Assembly: GCA_016713865.1 (NCBI GenBank)
Contig: JADJOG010000047.1
Span: 1-64,000 of the forward strand
DNA length: 64,000 nt
DNA from: Flavobacteriales bacterium
GTDB taxonomy: Bacteria > Bacteroidota > Bacteroidia > Flavobacteriales_F > PHOS-HE28
Direction of reading: 5' to 3'
The notes below the pieces were generated by a model. That model had not been told where the DNA came from. It made no database searches and saw only the letters and a list, made by a program, of their open reading frames with translations. Below, in pieces: positions 46,674-56,452 of the stretch. Within the stretch, counting starts at the first letter, position 1, and every line of letters begins with the position of its first letter. Made by a program: the position numbers and the translations under genes.

Positions 46674-48752
46674 TCACTCAAGCATCAGGCGCGCTGTCGT
46701 ACTCGATGCATTGTGGTGGAAACGAACCAGGTACGCGCCGCGCTCCAAGTGGTTCAATGCAATCGGCAGCAGCACGTCACCCGCTGGCAAGGTGCCCAAG
46801 TCGCGGTTCATCACGATGCGGCCGGTGGCATCAAGCAAATCGATGCGGGCATTGCCGGGAGCGCTCAAGAAAGCCACGATGCGGGTTTCACTCTGGGCGG
46901 GGTTCGGCAATAAGCGCAGCCCGCTCACCGCTGTGGCTTCGTTCTCGCCAACGCTAACCGGCATGGAGCTGATGTTGATGTCGTCGAGATAAAGGTTGTT
47001 GCCGCCATTGCTCTCGAACACGAACTTGAAGCGGAAGTTGCTGATGTGACTGGTCGCGCTGATGTTGCTGACTTCCGTGTAGCCCCATTGCGATGCATCG
47101 CCCGGGACGAAAGAGCCAGTGGTTAGCGGCCCTGTAGGAAGGGTGGTTGTGCCGCGCATGATCTTGCGCAGGCTCCAGTTGGTGCCGCAATCGTTGCTGA
47201 TGTATAGGCTCAGCACATCGTCGCTGGAGGCCGTGCGTCGTGCATAAGCCCAACGGAAGGAGATGGTGATGTCGTCGGCAGCGGTCATGTCGTAGGTGCT
47301 CGAGAGTAGCTCGACGCTGATTCCATTCATCGCAGTGGAGTTGAGCACGCGTGCGCTCCGGCTGCCGCTGAAGGCCGCTGTGCTCGCGATGCTGAATCCA
47401 TTCGCTCCCGCTGGCGTGGTGGTGTACCATTCAGGGCCGTTCAGCGCCGCAACGGTCTCGAAGCCCTCGACCACAGGAGGTAGTGTTCCCGGGTCGGCCA
47501 TCACGGTGATCAGCGCGTTCTGTGTGGTACTGAGCGTGCTAGCGCCATCGCTCACGGTAAGGCTGGCGCTGTAGATGCCAGGCTGGCTGTAGGTGATCAA
47601 TGGATTCTCCTCGGTGCTGGTATCGGGCGTGCCGCCGGGGAAGCTCCAGGTGCGCGATGTCACGCTGTGGAAGCTCAAGTCCGTGAAGGAGATGGGCGAC
47701 CCCGCGCACACGAGCTTCTTATCTACTGCGAATTGCGCTTGGCAGAGCGTGGGTTGCTCATTTGCCCCAGTGGCCGTGAGGTTGGCCGGGGTCCACAATT
47801 GATTGCGCTGTGATGTGGAGCTGTTCAGCGCGGCGATCATCCGTGTCTTCTGCCCCTCGGTGAACATCTTGCTGCAGTAGGAGTACTCCATGTAATTCTC
47901 CACGTTGTCCAGCGATCCGCAGCTTGTTCCAGCCAAGGTGCATACGCGCCAGCCTACCGTGTTGGGCGTGTCGCTCACGCTATCGTCGCCATTGCAATTC
48001 TCCGGAAGCTCCGGTTCGTTGCTATTGCCCCATGTGTGCGCCAGGTTGATCCAGTGCCCGACCTCGTGCGTGAGCGTGCGAGAGCGAGAGGGAGACGAAG
48101 TGCCGATTGCACCCGTGTAGGTGTGCAGCACGACGATGCCATCCCATGTTGGCTGGTTGTTCACCGAGCTAGGGCGGTAGGTGTAGCCGGCAGCACCATC
48201 GGCACTGGCGGCCACCCACACATTGAGGTATTTGTTGCGTGGCCACTGGATCAGGTTCTTCATGGTCTGCGTGCCGTCGTTCGTGAGCGTGCTCACCGTA
48301 CGCGTGATGCCGTTGGTGCAGTTGCCCTGCGGGTCGCGTTGGGCCAGTTTGAATTCAATGCCCACATCGGCTACCAATGGCAGGAACTCGGATGGCACAT
48401 TCGGCCAGTCGATATTCAGCTTATTGAAATCGTTGTTGAGCACGCGTACCGCATCCTCGACCTGCGCGTTGCTGATGTTCTCCGGTCCATTGTTATGGAT
48501 GATGTGGAAGACGACAGGGATGGTGTACACCACGCGCTCGGCTCCGGAGTTGTCCATTGCCCATTGGGCAGTGAAGGCCTCCAAGCGCGCGTCCTCCTCC
48601 ATCACGGCTTGCAGGTAGGCTTCGGGTTCGCCGCTGAGCTGGGCGGCTTTCGCCAAGTCGTTCGCACCGCATGGATGCACATCGCTTTGGGCGATGAGCG
48701 TGAGAGGGAGGAGTGCACCAAGAAAGAGCGCGGAAAGGACGAGGAATCGCAT
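46674..48752 (-). CDS. Secreted M43 zinc metalloprotease with PKD and T9SS domains, copy 2
   Basis: This is a paralogue of the gene before it with the same domain order. The start at 48752 gives a signal peptide (MRFLVLSALFLGALLPL). The site HEVGHWINLAH has zinc His 229, 233 and 239, and the Met-turn is NYMEYSYCSKMFT. The PKD domain starts near SPISFTDLSFHSVTSRTWSF, and the end carries LLPNPAQSETRIVAFL. The upstream in-frame ATG at 48806 is less likely. It lies 57 bases from copy 1 on the same strand. Strongly shared stretches, such as LIQWPRNKYLNVWV, show tandem duplication. Confidence 0.92.
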   Translation of the reverse strand: MRFLVLSALFLGALLPLTLIAQSDVHPCGANDLAKAAQLSGEPEAYLQAVMEEDARLEAFTAQWAMDNSGAERVVYTIPVVFHIIHNNGPENISNAQVEDAVRVLNNDFNKLNIDWPNVPSEFLPLVADVGIEFKLAQRDPQGNCTNGITRTVSTLTNDGTQTMKNLIQWPRNKYLNVWVAASADGAAGYTYRPSSVNNQPTWDGIVVLHTYTGAIGTSSPSRSRTLTHEVGHWINLAHTWGNSNEPELPENCNGDDSVSDTPNTVGWRVCTLAGTSCGSLDNVENYMEYSYCSKMFTEGQKTRMIAALNSSTSQRNQLWTPANLTATGANEQPTLCQAQFAVDKKLVCAGSPISFTDLSFHSVTSRTWSFPGGTPDTSTEENPLITYSQPGIYSASLTVSDGASTLSTTQNALITVMADPGTLPPVVEGFETVAALNGPEWYTTTPAGANGFSIASTAAFSGSRSARVLNSTAMNGISVELLSSTYDMTAADDITISFRWAYARRTASSDDVLSLYISNDCGTNWSLRKIMRGTTTLPTGPLTTGSFVPGDASQWGYTEVSNISATSHISNFRFKFVFESNGGNNLYLDDINISSMPVSVGENEATAVSGLRLLPNPAQSETRIVAFLSAPGNARIDLLDATGRIVMNRDLGTLPAGDVLLPIALNHLERGAYLVRFHHNASSTTARLMLE

Positions 48753-48937
48753 GGTGTGCTGAGGGGCTGGTTCAGCGCCAAAACTATTCGACTGCCCGAA
48801 AGACACGGGTCATGCTCAGGTAACAAGCCACGCAGGTCTTTGGCTCCTACGTGCGCTGGGAGAAGGAGTGGCACAAGCCCCCCGCCGACAAGCTGTTCAC
48901 ATGGCCCGATGGAGCATGGCTCGGCCCCGATGAGCGC
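48753..48937. other. Spacer between copies 2 and 3, possible gene remnant
   Basis: The plus strand here reads VRWEKEWHKPPADKLFTWPD, with codon use like real genes, for about 35 codons without a start. It could be a leftover of a deleted gene or chance. No promoter or terminator is evident. Confidence 0.3.
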
Positions 48938-50985
48938 CTAGTGCACCACGAACCGTGCGCTAGCCTCTTGGGTTGCCATCCGCAGGCGCAGAACGTAGGC
49001 TCCATTGGCCAAGCCTGCCAGGGGCAGGCGCCAGCCAGAAGAGGTGAGATCCGCTGCGCGCACCAGCCCCATCGAGATTTCTCGACCAGCGGGATCGATG
49101 ATCGCCCACTGCGCGCCCGCCCACTCCTGTGGCAGATCGACCCACGCCTCTGTTCCTGCAGGATTGGGGAATATGTTAATGGCATTGGGCTCCCGCGCCG
49201 CTTCATCGATGCCTACCGCCAGCGGTGAAATGTTGATGTCGTCGAGGTAGAGGTTGTTGCCGCCCATGCTCTCGAACACGAAACGAACCCGGAAGCGCGA
49301 GGTGAGCAACGATGCGCCGATGTTGGTGATCACGGCTTCTTGCCATTGCTCAGGGCCACTGGGCACGAAGCTTCCGCCTTGCATCGGTCCGGTTACCAGG
49401 GTGGTGATCGCGCGGAGCACTTTTCGCAGCACCCAGGTCTGGCCGCAATCGCCGCTCACATAGACATACAGGGCATCATCATTCGATGGGCTACGGCGGG
49501 CGTATGCGTATCGAAAGGAGAGCGCGACGGGTCCCGAGCCATTCAGGTTCAAGGTGGAGCTGATCAACTCATCAAAACGGCCTGATGCCTCCGTGGTGTT
49601 TATCAGGCGCACCGACCGTGAACCGGTAAAGGCCGCGGCGCTAGTTGTTTCGAAGCTGTTATCGCCATCTGGATTCTCGGCGCGCCACCAGTCATCAAGA
49701 TTCTCCGCGCCCTCGAATCCCTCGCTCCATGGCAAGGGTGCTCCCGGGTTGGAAAGCACGCGGATGTGGTCGGTTCGTATTTCCGTTATCAACGCGCTTC
49801 CGTCTCCAACGCTCAGGCTCACGGGGTAGCTGCCGGTGCTGTTGTAGGTAATGGTCGGGCTCGTGTTGAATGAGGCTGAAGGTGTGCCGCCCTCGAACGA
49901 CCAGAAGCGCTGGGTTACTCCGAAGAAGCTCTCGTCGGTGAACTGCACGGTTGATCCCTCGCACACCTCGCGCCTGTCGCTGCGGAATTGCGCGCGGCAG
50001 AGCTGCTCTGGCTCGAGCACGCCGGTGAGCACGAGATTGGCCGGCTGCCACAAGTTGTTGCGCTGCGCGATGGGCGATGTGAGCGCGGCGACCATGCGGT
50101 CGCCCTGACCTTGCGTGAACATCTTGCAGCAGTACGAATACTCCATATAGTTCTGGACATTGTCCAGCGCGCTGCCGCAACTGGCGCCGCTAAGCGCGCA
50201 AGAGGTCCAGCCGCGGGTGAGCGGGGTGTCGGCTACTTCATCATCCATGAAGCAGTTGTCGTCCGTCCCTGGCTCATTGCTATCGCCCCAGCAATGCTTG
50301 AGGTTGAGCCAATGTCCCACTTCATGTGTGAGCACACGGCTACGGTAGGAGCGCCTGTACCGATGCTGCCCGTGTAGGTGTGCAGGATCACGATACCATC
50401 CGCTTGTGGCCAGCCATCGAGCCACCCGGGTAATAGGTGTAGCCCGCGGCGCCATTGGCACTGGCGGCAACCCATACGTTCATGTACCGGTCTCGCGGCC
50501 ATTGGATCAGCTGCGTCATCTCCGAAATCACCATCGTTGGTCCGTGAGCTCTTCGTGCGGGTGATCCCGTTGGTGCAATTGCCTTGCGGGTCGCGTTTGG
50601 CCAAGCGGAATTCCATGCCTGCATCGCCCACGATGTCGATGAACTCGGGCCTTACGGTGGCCCAGTCGGGGTTCTGCCGGTTGAAGTCGTCGTTCAGGAT
50701 CCGGATGGCGTCGTATAGCTGCGCGTCGCTGATGTTCTCCGGCCCATCGTTGTGGACGATGTGGAAGACCACCGGGATGATGTAGCCGCTACCACCACGC
50801 TCGAAGCCGTCGAGGCGAGCTTTCAATGCGGTGCGCGCAGCTTCGGCGCGCGCTAGGGCATCCGGGTTCTCGGCTAGCTGCCGTGCCAGTTGCTCAGGAT
50901 TATTGGCAAGGCAGCGGAAGCCTTCGTCTTGCGCGCTGGCATGAACGAAGGGCAGAAGCAGCAGAAGAAGCGTGATCAGGCGCAT
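48938..50985 (-). CDS. Secreted M43 zinc metalloprotease with PKD and T9SS domains, copy 3 (frameshifts)
   Basis: This is the third paralogue. From 50985 there is a signal peptide (MRLITLLLLLLPFVHASAQ) and the propeptide motif PVVFHIVHNDGPENISDAQL. After that the frame changes near 50525, 50430 and 50345 (middle part LIQWPRDRYMNVWVAASANG). The catalytic site HEVGHWLNLKH and Met-turn NYMEYSYCCKMFT are intact. PKD, jelly-roll (GGNNLYLDDINI) and sorting domains (IFPNPAGTEAWVD) follow. It is more diverged than copies 1 and 2. The breaks resemble those in essential genes, so decay is not implied. Confidence 0.87.
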
Positions 50986-51033
50986 GGCGGAATGGAACGT
51001 TCGCCAAGGTAGCCGGTTCGCGCTTGGCGCTAT

Positions 51034-52173
51034 TCAGCGCAAGGCCTGATGCAGATCGGCGATCAAGTCATCGGCATCCTCCAGACCCACGCTCAAACGG
51101 ATCAGCGTATCGGCCAGGCCGTTGCGCAGCCTCTCTTCACGCGGAATGCTAGCGTGCGTCATGCTTGCTGGATGCCCCGATAGCGACTCAACTCCGCCGA
51201 GGCTCTCGGCCAAGGAGAAGAGCTTGGTGCTGCTGAGCAGGCGGGTGGCATCGGCCATGTTGTCGCCTTTCAGGGTGAAGCTGATCATGCCGCCGAAGCC
51301 ACGCATCTGCTTCGCCGCTACCGCATGGTTCGCATGCGTCGCGAAGCCGGGCCAATACACCTTGTCCACCTTCGGGTGCGTCGCGAGCCATTCGGCCACG
51401 GCCTTGCCGTTCTCGCAGTGTCGCTGCATGCGCAGGTGAAGCGTCTTCAGGCCGCGCAGAACCAAGAAGCAATCCTGCGGACCCGGCGTTGCGCCGCAAC
51501 TATTCTGGATGAAGGCGAGGCGGTCGGCAAGTTGCGCATCCTTCACCACCAGCGCGCCCATCACTACATCGCTATGGCCGCCGAGGTATTTGGTCACGCT
51601 GTGCATCACGATGTCGGCGCCCAGGTCGATGGGTGTCTGCAGGTAGGGGCTGGCGAAGGTGTTATCAATGCCGAGCAGGCAGCCGTGCTTCTTGGCGATC
51701 GCTGCAAGGCCGGCGATGTCGATGATGCGCAGTAGCGGGTTCGTCGGTGTCTCGGCCCAGATCAGCTTGGTGGCCGGGCTCATGGCGGCTTCCACGTTTC
51801 GGAGGTCGCCCATGTCGATGAACTTGAACTTCACGCCGAAGCCTTCGAAGATCTTCGTGAAGAGGCGATAGGTGCCTCCATAGAGGTCGTTGGTGCTCAC
51901 CACCTCATCGCCGGGCTTCAGCAATTTCACGATGGCATCGATGCTGGCCATGCCGCTGCTGAAGCATAGGCCGTGGGTTCCATTCTCGAGCGCGGCCAGC
52001 GCGTTCTGCAGCGCGGTGCGCGTCGGGTTGTGCGTGCGGCTGTATTCATAGCCTTTGTGATCGCCCGGTGCTGCCTGCACATAGGTGCTGGTCTGGAAGA
52101 TCGGGGTCATGATCGCGCCCGTTGACGGATCGGGTTCAACACCCGCGTGTATGGCCTTGGTGGCGAATTTCAT
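51034..52173 (-). CDS. Cystathionine gamma-synthase / beta-lyase family PLP enzyme
   Basis: This Cys/Met-metabolism PLP enzyme begins MKFATKAIHAGVEPDPSTGA (start 52173). It has YSRTHNPTRTALQ, the phosphate-binding SSGMASIDA, the aspartate of IDNTFASPYLQ, the PLP lysine in HSVTKYLGGHSD and the C-terminal RLSVGLEDADDLI. The 379-residue length fits. Motifs do not separate gamma-synthase, gamma-lyase and beta-lyase; the gamma-synthase group is the best match. An upstream start at 52212 adds a charged leader and is not favoured. Confidence 0.88.
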   Translation of the reverse strand: MKFATKAIHAGVEPDPSTGAIMTPIFQTSTYVQAAPGDHKGYEYSRTHNPTRTALQNALAALENGTHGLCFSSGMASIDAIVKLLKPGDEVVSTNDLYGGTYRLFTKIFEGFGVKFKFIDMGDLRNVEAAMSPATKLIWAETPTNPLLRIIDIAGLAAIAKKHGCLLGIDNTFASPYLQTPIDLGADIVMHSVTKYLGGHSDVVMGALVVKDAQLADRLAFIQNSCGATPGPQDCFLVLRGLKTLHLRMQRHCENGKAVAEWLATHPKVDKVYWPGFATHANHAVAAKQMRGFGGMISFTLKGDNMADATRLLSSTKLFSLAESLGGVESLSGHPASMTHASIPREERLRNGLADTLIRLSVGLEDADDLIADLHQALR

Positions 52174-52213
52174 CGGTTGAGGAAAAGGTCGGCGAATGTA
52201 GGATCGCGGCACG

Positions 52214-53419
52214 CTATGCCTTGGATGCCGTGCGCCTGAACCATCTTGGCAGGATCACCGCGCCTATGAACAGATAGATGTAGTAGCTGAGCAGCCGCCA
52301 CAGGATAACGATGGCGCCGATGAAGCCAGCTGCAGGCAGCAGGTCACGGAAGAAGCCAGCGAAGGCGATCTCGGCAATTCCGCTGCTGCCGGGCGTTGGG
52401 CTGATGAGCAAGATCACCCACATGATGAGCTGGCGCGCATAGAGCAGCAGATGATCATTCACATTGAAGAAAGCTGCGGCGATGAGGTTGATCACCAGGA
52501 AACGACTGGCCCACGAGAAGCAGGTGGCGCCGAAAGCCCTCGCCCAGAAACGCTTGGGTTTGCCCTTCAATTCGATGCCCGTGGTCTCGATGTCCTCTCC
52601 AACCTTCACCACTTGCGGGCGCCAACGACGCAGAAAGGGCAGCTTGAAGATCCGCAGCAGCAACCATTTGAACGCGCGCGGACGGAAGAAGACGCTGTAG
52701 AAGATGATGGCCACCAGCAAGAGGATGAAGCAGTAGCCGATCCAAAAGATGGTTTGAACGGGCAGGCCCCAGAAGGCATTGTCGAGTTCCTCGGGGAAGA
52801 GGTGCTGCATGCCCACGCCGAAGAAGACGAGCGGCACCATCACCACATAGAAGAGCTCGTCCATGAGCGCGGTGACGAGCACGATGGCCGTGGCGCGGCC
52901 CAGCGCGATGCCCTCGCGGCCGATGATGAACATGGCCACACCGGAACCGCCAACGACAGATGGTGTTAGCGCCGAAGCGAATTCCCACAGGAATGTGACG
53001 TTGAAGCTCTGGCGCCAACTGAGGTGGCCATCGCTGAGCACGCGGATGCGGTAGATGTAGCCGAGGTCGCGGAAGGCGGTGGCCACCACGGCGAGCACGA
53101 TCCACCAGGTGCTGTGCCAGGTCCAGTTGATGCTGCGCAGGGTTTCGCGCGCGGTCATGCGGCGGTAGTCACCAAGTCCTTCACCTACCGGCTTGAACTC
53201 CGTCGCATCGCCCACATCCACAATGCCGTTGCCGTTCGCATCGATCCACGTGTGGTCGCCAGTGCCCTGGCCCACGAGCTCGTAGCGCTCCTTGGCCAGA
53301 TCGCGCCACAAGAGCCAGCCAGCCGCCACCATGCCAATGAGGATGGGGATGAGCACGCGCCGCAGCCGGAAGGTGCTCCGGAACTGCTGCTCGCTGGAAT
53401 TCGGTGCTGTGCTGTCCAT
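52214..53419 (-). CDS. UPF0104 / lysylphosphatidylglycerol synthase-type membrane protein with EF-hand-like loop
   Basis: The 401-residue protein has one helix at residues 22-38 and then about seven more from residue 108, with the family motifs RDLGYIYRIRVLS, SALTPSVVGGSG and SPTPGSSGIAE. The family includes flippase-like membrane domains; no synthetase domain is fused here. Between the first two helices lies DANGNGIVDVGD (residues 60-71), with Asp/Asn at positions 1, 3, 5, 9 and 12 of a calcium loop. It lies on the side opposite the short N-terminus. The start at 53419 is preferred; the frame is open to 53488. Confidence 0.82.
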   Translation of the reverse strand: MDSTAPNSSEQQFRSTFRLRRVLIPILIGMVAAGWLLWRDLAKERYELVGQGTGDHTWIDANGNGIVDVGDATEFKPVGEGLGDYRRMTARETLRSINWTWHSTWWIVLAVVATAFRDLGYIYRIRVLSDGHLSWRQSFNVTFLWEFASALTPSVVGGSGVAMFIIGREGIALGRATAIVLVTALMDELFYVVMVPLVFFGVGMQHLFPEELDNAFWGLPVQTIFWIGYCFILLLVAIIFYSVFFRPRAFKWLLLRIFKLPFLRRWRPQVVKVGEDIETTGIELKGKPKRFWARAFGATCFSWASRFLVINLIAAAFFNVNDHLLLYARQLIMWVILLISPTPGSSGIAEIAFAGFFRDLLPAAGFIGAIVILWRLLSYYIYLFIGAVILPRWFRRTASKA

Positions 53420-53472
53420 CTCCTCGTATCCGATGCGGGCTAAAGGTATCCGTGCGCACTTTCGCCGCTTCA

Positions 53473-54444
53473 ATGGATCGCCGCGCACGCGCCCACATCG
53501 CGCTCTTCGTTGTGAATGCCATCTACGGCATCAACTACGTGGTGGCCAAAGGACTCATGCCGCAGGTGATCGGCGCCAGCGGCTTCATCCTATTGCGCGT
53601 GCTCGGGGCCGTGGCGCTCTTCTGGCTGTTGCGCGCTTGGCGCCCGGAGCGTGTGGCGTGGTCCGATGCCGGACGACTCTTCCTCTGCGCCCTCTTCGGC
53701 GTGGCGCTCAATCAGCTCATGTTCTTCCACGGACTCATGCGCACGGCGCCCATCAATGCGAGCATCATCATGGTGGCCACGCCCATCCTGGTGCTCGTGC
53801 TCTCGGGCGTGCTCATCGGCGAGCGCATCACGCGGGTGAAACTCCTCGGCGTCTTGCTCGGCGCTGCTGGAGCGCTCTCACTCATCCTGCTCAAACCGAA
53901 GGGCGGCGCAACGGGCGCTACCATGCTCGGCGATGCCTTCATCCTGATCAACGCCATCAGCTACGGCCTCTACCTCGTGCTCGTGAAGCCGCTCATGCGC
54001 AAGTACACGGCGGTCACGGTGATGTCATGGTGCTTCTTGATCGGCTTGGTGCTGGTGGCGCCCTTCGGCCTCGGCGAACTCGTGGCGGTGGAATGGCAAG
54101 CGCTCTCCACCACGGTGATCGCGGCCATGGCCTTCGTGGTGGTCATGGTCACCTTCGTGGCCTACCTGCTGAACACGTGGGCGCTTGGCGTGGTGAGCCC
54201 GAGCGTGGTGGGCATCTACGTTTATATGCAACCCGTGCTCGCGGCGGGAATCACTTGGCTCTTCATGCGCATCGGCGCGGAACGGATCGGTTTGCCCGGC
54301 GAATACGATGCAACAATCGGCTGGCAGCAAGGCCTATGCGCGGCGTTGATCTTCACGGGCGTGCATCTGGTGAGCCGCGCTGATCGGGTGCGGCAGGCGC
54401 GGGTACATTTACCGGCTCAATCGCCCACATGCTTCTATCCATGA
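53473..54444 (+). CDS. EamA/DMT-family transporter
   Basis: Ten hydrophobic helices in two repeated EamA domains are seen, the second starting near LGDAFILINAISYGLYLVL. It opens MDRRARAHIALFVVNAIYG from the ATG at 53473. Family members export amino acids, nucleosides or other metabolites; the substrate cannot be told. The last 14 bases overlap the start of yicC. The start is 54 bases from the divergent UPF0104 gene. Confidence 0.85.
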   Translation: MDRRARAHIALFVVNAIYGINYVVAKGLMPQVIGASGFILLRVLGAVALFWLLRAWRPERVAWSDAGRLFLCALFGVALNQLMFFHGLMRTAPINASIIMVATPILVLVLSGVLIGERITRVKLLGVLLGAAGALSLILLKPKGGATGATMLGDAFILINAISYGLYLVLVKPLMRKYTAVTVMSWCFLIGLVLVAPFGLGELVAVEWQALSTTVIAAMAFVVVMVTFVAYLLNTWALGVVSPSVVGIYVYMQPVLAAGITWLFMRIGAERIGLPGEYDATIGWQQGLCAALIFTGVHLVSRADRVRQARVHLPAQSPTCFYP

Positions 54445-55299
54445 CCGGCTTCGGCCGCGCCGAGGGCGTGGTGAAGGACCGCAAGGTCACCGTCGAGATC
54501 CGCGCGCTCAACAGCAAACAGCCTCGATTCGCTGCTGAAGCTGCCCAGCATCTATCGCGACCGTGAACAGGAGTTGCGGCAAGCGTTGGGCGAAGAGCTG
54601 GTACGCGGCAAGGTGGACGTGTTCGTGAGCGCTGAATCGCTGCACGCCACCAAGCACACCAGCTTCGATCGCGAGTTGATCAAGGCCTACTACGCCGAAC
54701 TGAAGGCCATCCGCGATGAGGCCGCGCCGGAGGTCAGCACCGATCTCTTCGCGCAAGTGCTGCGCCTGCCCGATGTGAGCACCACCACCAGCGACCGCGC
54801 CGACGATGCCGAATGGGCCGGTGCGCGCGCCTTGGTGACCGATGCCCTTCGCGCTTTCAAGGCTTTTCGCGCGAACGAAGGAGCCAAGCTCGAAGCCGAG
54901 TTGCAGCAACGTTCGCAAGGCATCGCATCGCTGCTCGAAGAAGTGGCCAAGCTCGATGCTGGTCGTCAGGATCGCACACGCGAGCGGCTGCGCGCCAAAC
55001 TCGCCGACCTGAAAGCCGAGGTGGATGAATCGCGCTTCGAGCAGGAGCTGATCTACTACCTCGAGAAACTCGACATCACCGAGGAGAAGGTGCGGCTCAG
55101 CGCGCATTGCGGGCATTTCGCGGACACGATCGCGCTCAAAGAGCCGCAAGGGCGCAAGCTCGGTTTCATCGCGCAGGAGATGGGCCGCGAGATCAACACC
55201 ATCGGCTCCAAGAGCAACGATGCCGGCATGCAGCATCTGGTGGTGCGCATGAAGGACGAATTGGAGAAGGTGAAGGAGCAGCTGCTCAACGTGCTGTGA
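54429..55299 (+). CDS. yicC: YicC family endoribonuclease-like protein (one frameshift)
   Basis: YicC family proteins are RNA-binding stress endoribonucleases. The gene starts MLLSMTGFGRAEG, the hallmark, and changes frame near 54522. Removing one C from a CC pair restores LNSKQLDSLLKLPSIYRDRE. The C-terminus has YLEKLDITEEKVRLSAHCGH and MGREINTIGSKSNDAGMQ, the conserved DUF1732 end. The stop at 55297-55299 overlaps the gmk start. The order yicC-gmk-nadD is common in Bacteroidota. Confidence 0.92.
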
Positions 55300-55865
55300 T
55301 GAAGGGCAAGGCCATCATCGTATCGGCTCCTTCGGGCGCTGGCAAGACCACCATCGTGCGGCACCTGATGGATCGCGGGCTGGATCTCGCCTTCAGCGTG
55401 AGCGCCACCACACGGCCCATGCGCGCCAGCGAGCGCGACGGCCACGACTACTGGTTCCTCTCCGAAGAGGAGTTCAAGCGCCGCATCGCTGCCAACGACT
55501 TCGTGGAATGGGAAGAGGTCTATCCCGGTCGCTTCTATGGCACCTTGCGCGAAGAGGTCTCGCGCATTCAGCAAGCAGGCAGGCACCCGATCTTCGATGT
55601 GGATGTGGAAGGCGGCCTCAACCTGAAGAGGGTGTTCGGGGAATCTGCTCTGGCGCTCTTCATCGCACCGCCATCGCTTAAAGCACTCGAGCAACGATTG
55701 AACGCGCGCGGCACTGAAACGCCAGAGAGTTTGGCGAAGCGCGTAGGCAAAGCCGAGCAGGAGCTTGCTTATGCGCCACGCTTCGACCGCACCGTGGTGA
55801 ACGATGACCTGATCGGAGCCTGCGCAGAGGCCGAAGCGCTGGTGCGCGAATTCCTCGCGCGATGA
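55299..55865 (+). CDS. gmk: Guanylate kinase
   Basis: This enzyme phosphorylates GMP to GDP with ATP. The 188 residues have the P-loop APSGAGKTT (residues 10-18), the GMP-binding SATTRPMRASERDGHDYWF, and VEWEEVYPGRFYGT. The last part has the lid and C-terminal helices. The start codon overlaps the yicC stop and its end overlaps the nadD start by four bases, so these three are translationally coupled. Confidence 0.95.
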   Translation: MKGKAIIVSAPSGAGKTTIVRHLMDRGLDLAFSVSATTRPMRASERDGHDYWFLSEEEFKRRIAANDFVEWEEVYPGRFYGTLREEVSRIQQAGRHPIFDVDVEGGLNLKRVFGESALALFIAPPSLKALEQRLNARGTETPESLAKRVGKAEQELAYAPRFDRTVVNDDLIGACAEAEALVREFLAR

Positions 55866-56452
55866 AAGTTGGCTTGCTCTTCGGCACCTTCGATCCGCCG
55901 CACGGGGCACACATCGCTGTTGCGGAATACATGCGCGAGAAGCAGGGCTTCGATGCCGTTTGGCTCGTGGTCACGCCCTTGAATCCGTTCAAGCAGCACC
56001 AGCCCATCAGCCCCGATGCGCATCGCCTCGCCATGGTGAAGCTGGCCACGCAAGCCCATGCCGGATTGGAGGCCTGCGATTTCGAGCTGGCCCTTCCGCA
56101 GCCCAGCTATACGGTCGATGCCCTCTGCGCCATGCGCGCGCACTGGCCCGGCAACACCTTCAGCCTCATCATCGGCAGCGACAACCTGCAATCGTTCCAC
56201 CGCTGGAAAGAGCCGGACGAAATCCTCGCGCACCACGATGTGCTCGTGTACCCGCGACCCGGCGCCGACATGCACGAGGCGCTGAGCCCCTACACAAGCC
56301 ACGCGCGCGTGCATCTTGTAACCGATGCGCCGGTGATGGACAACTCTTCCACCAAGTTGCGCGAGTTGGTCGGCAGCGGTGCGCTCATCGGCAACCTCGT
56401 GGACCCAGCTGTAGCGGCTTACATCCGCGAGCACGGTCTTTACCGAAGCTGA
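55862..56452 (+). CDS. nadD: Nicotinate-nucleotide adenylyltransferase
   Basis: NadD makes nicotinate adenine dinucleotide on the way to NAD. The 196-residue protein begins MKVGLLFGTFDPPHGAHIAV. The nucleotidyltransferase H-x-G-H motif reads HGAH here, so the usual Gly is Ala. PSYTVDAL, IIGSDNLQSF with the base-binding residues, and NSSTKLREL, the C-terminal S-S-T-x-x-R motif, are normal. It follows gmk with a four-base overlap and converges on udk, with the 3' ends overlapping by 13 bases. Confidence 0.9.
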   Translation: MKVGLLFGTFDPPHGAHIAVAEYMREKQGFDAVWLVVTPLNPFKQHQPISPDAHRLAMVKLATQAHAGLEACDFELALPQPSYTVDALCAMRAHWPGNTFSLIIGSDNLQSFHRWKEPDEILAHHDVLVYPRPGADMHEALSPYTSHARVHLVTDAPVMDNSSTKLRELVGSGALIGNLVDPAVAAYIREHGLYRS

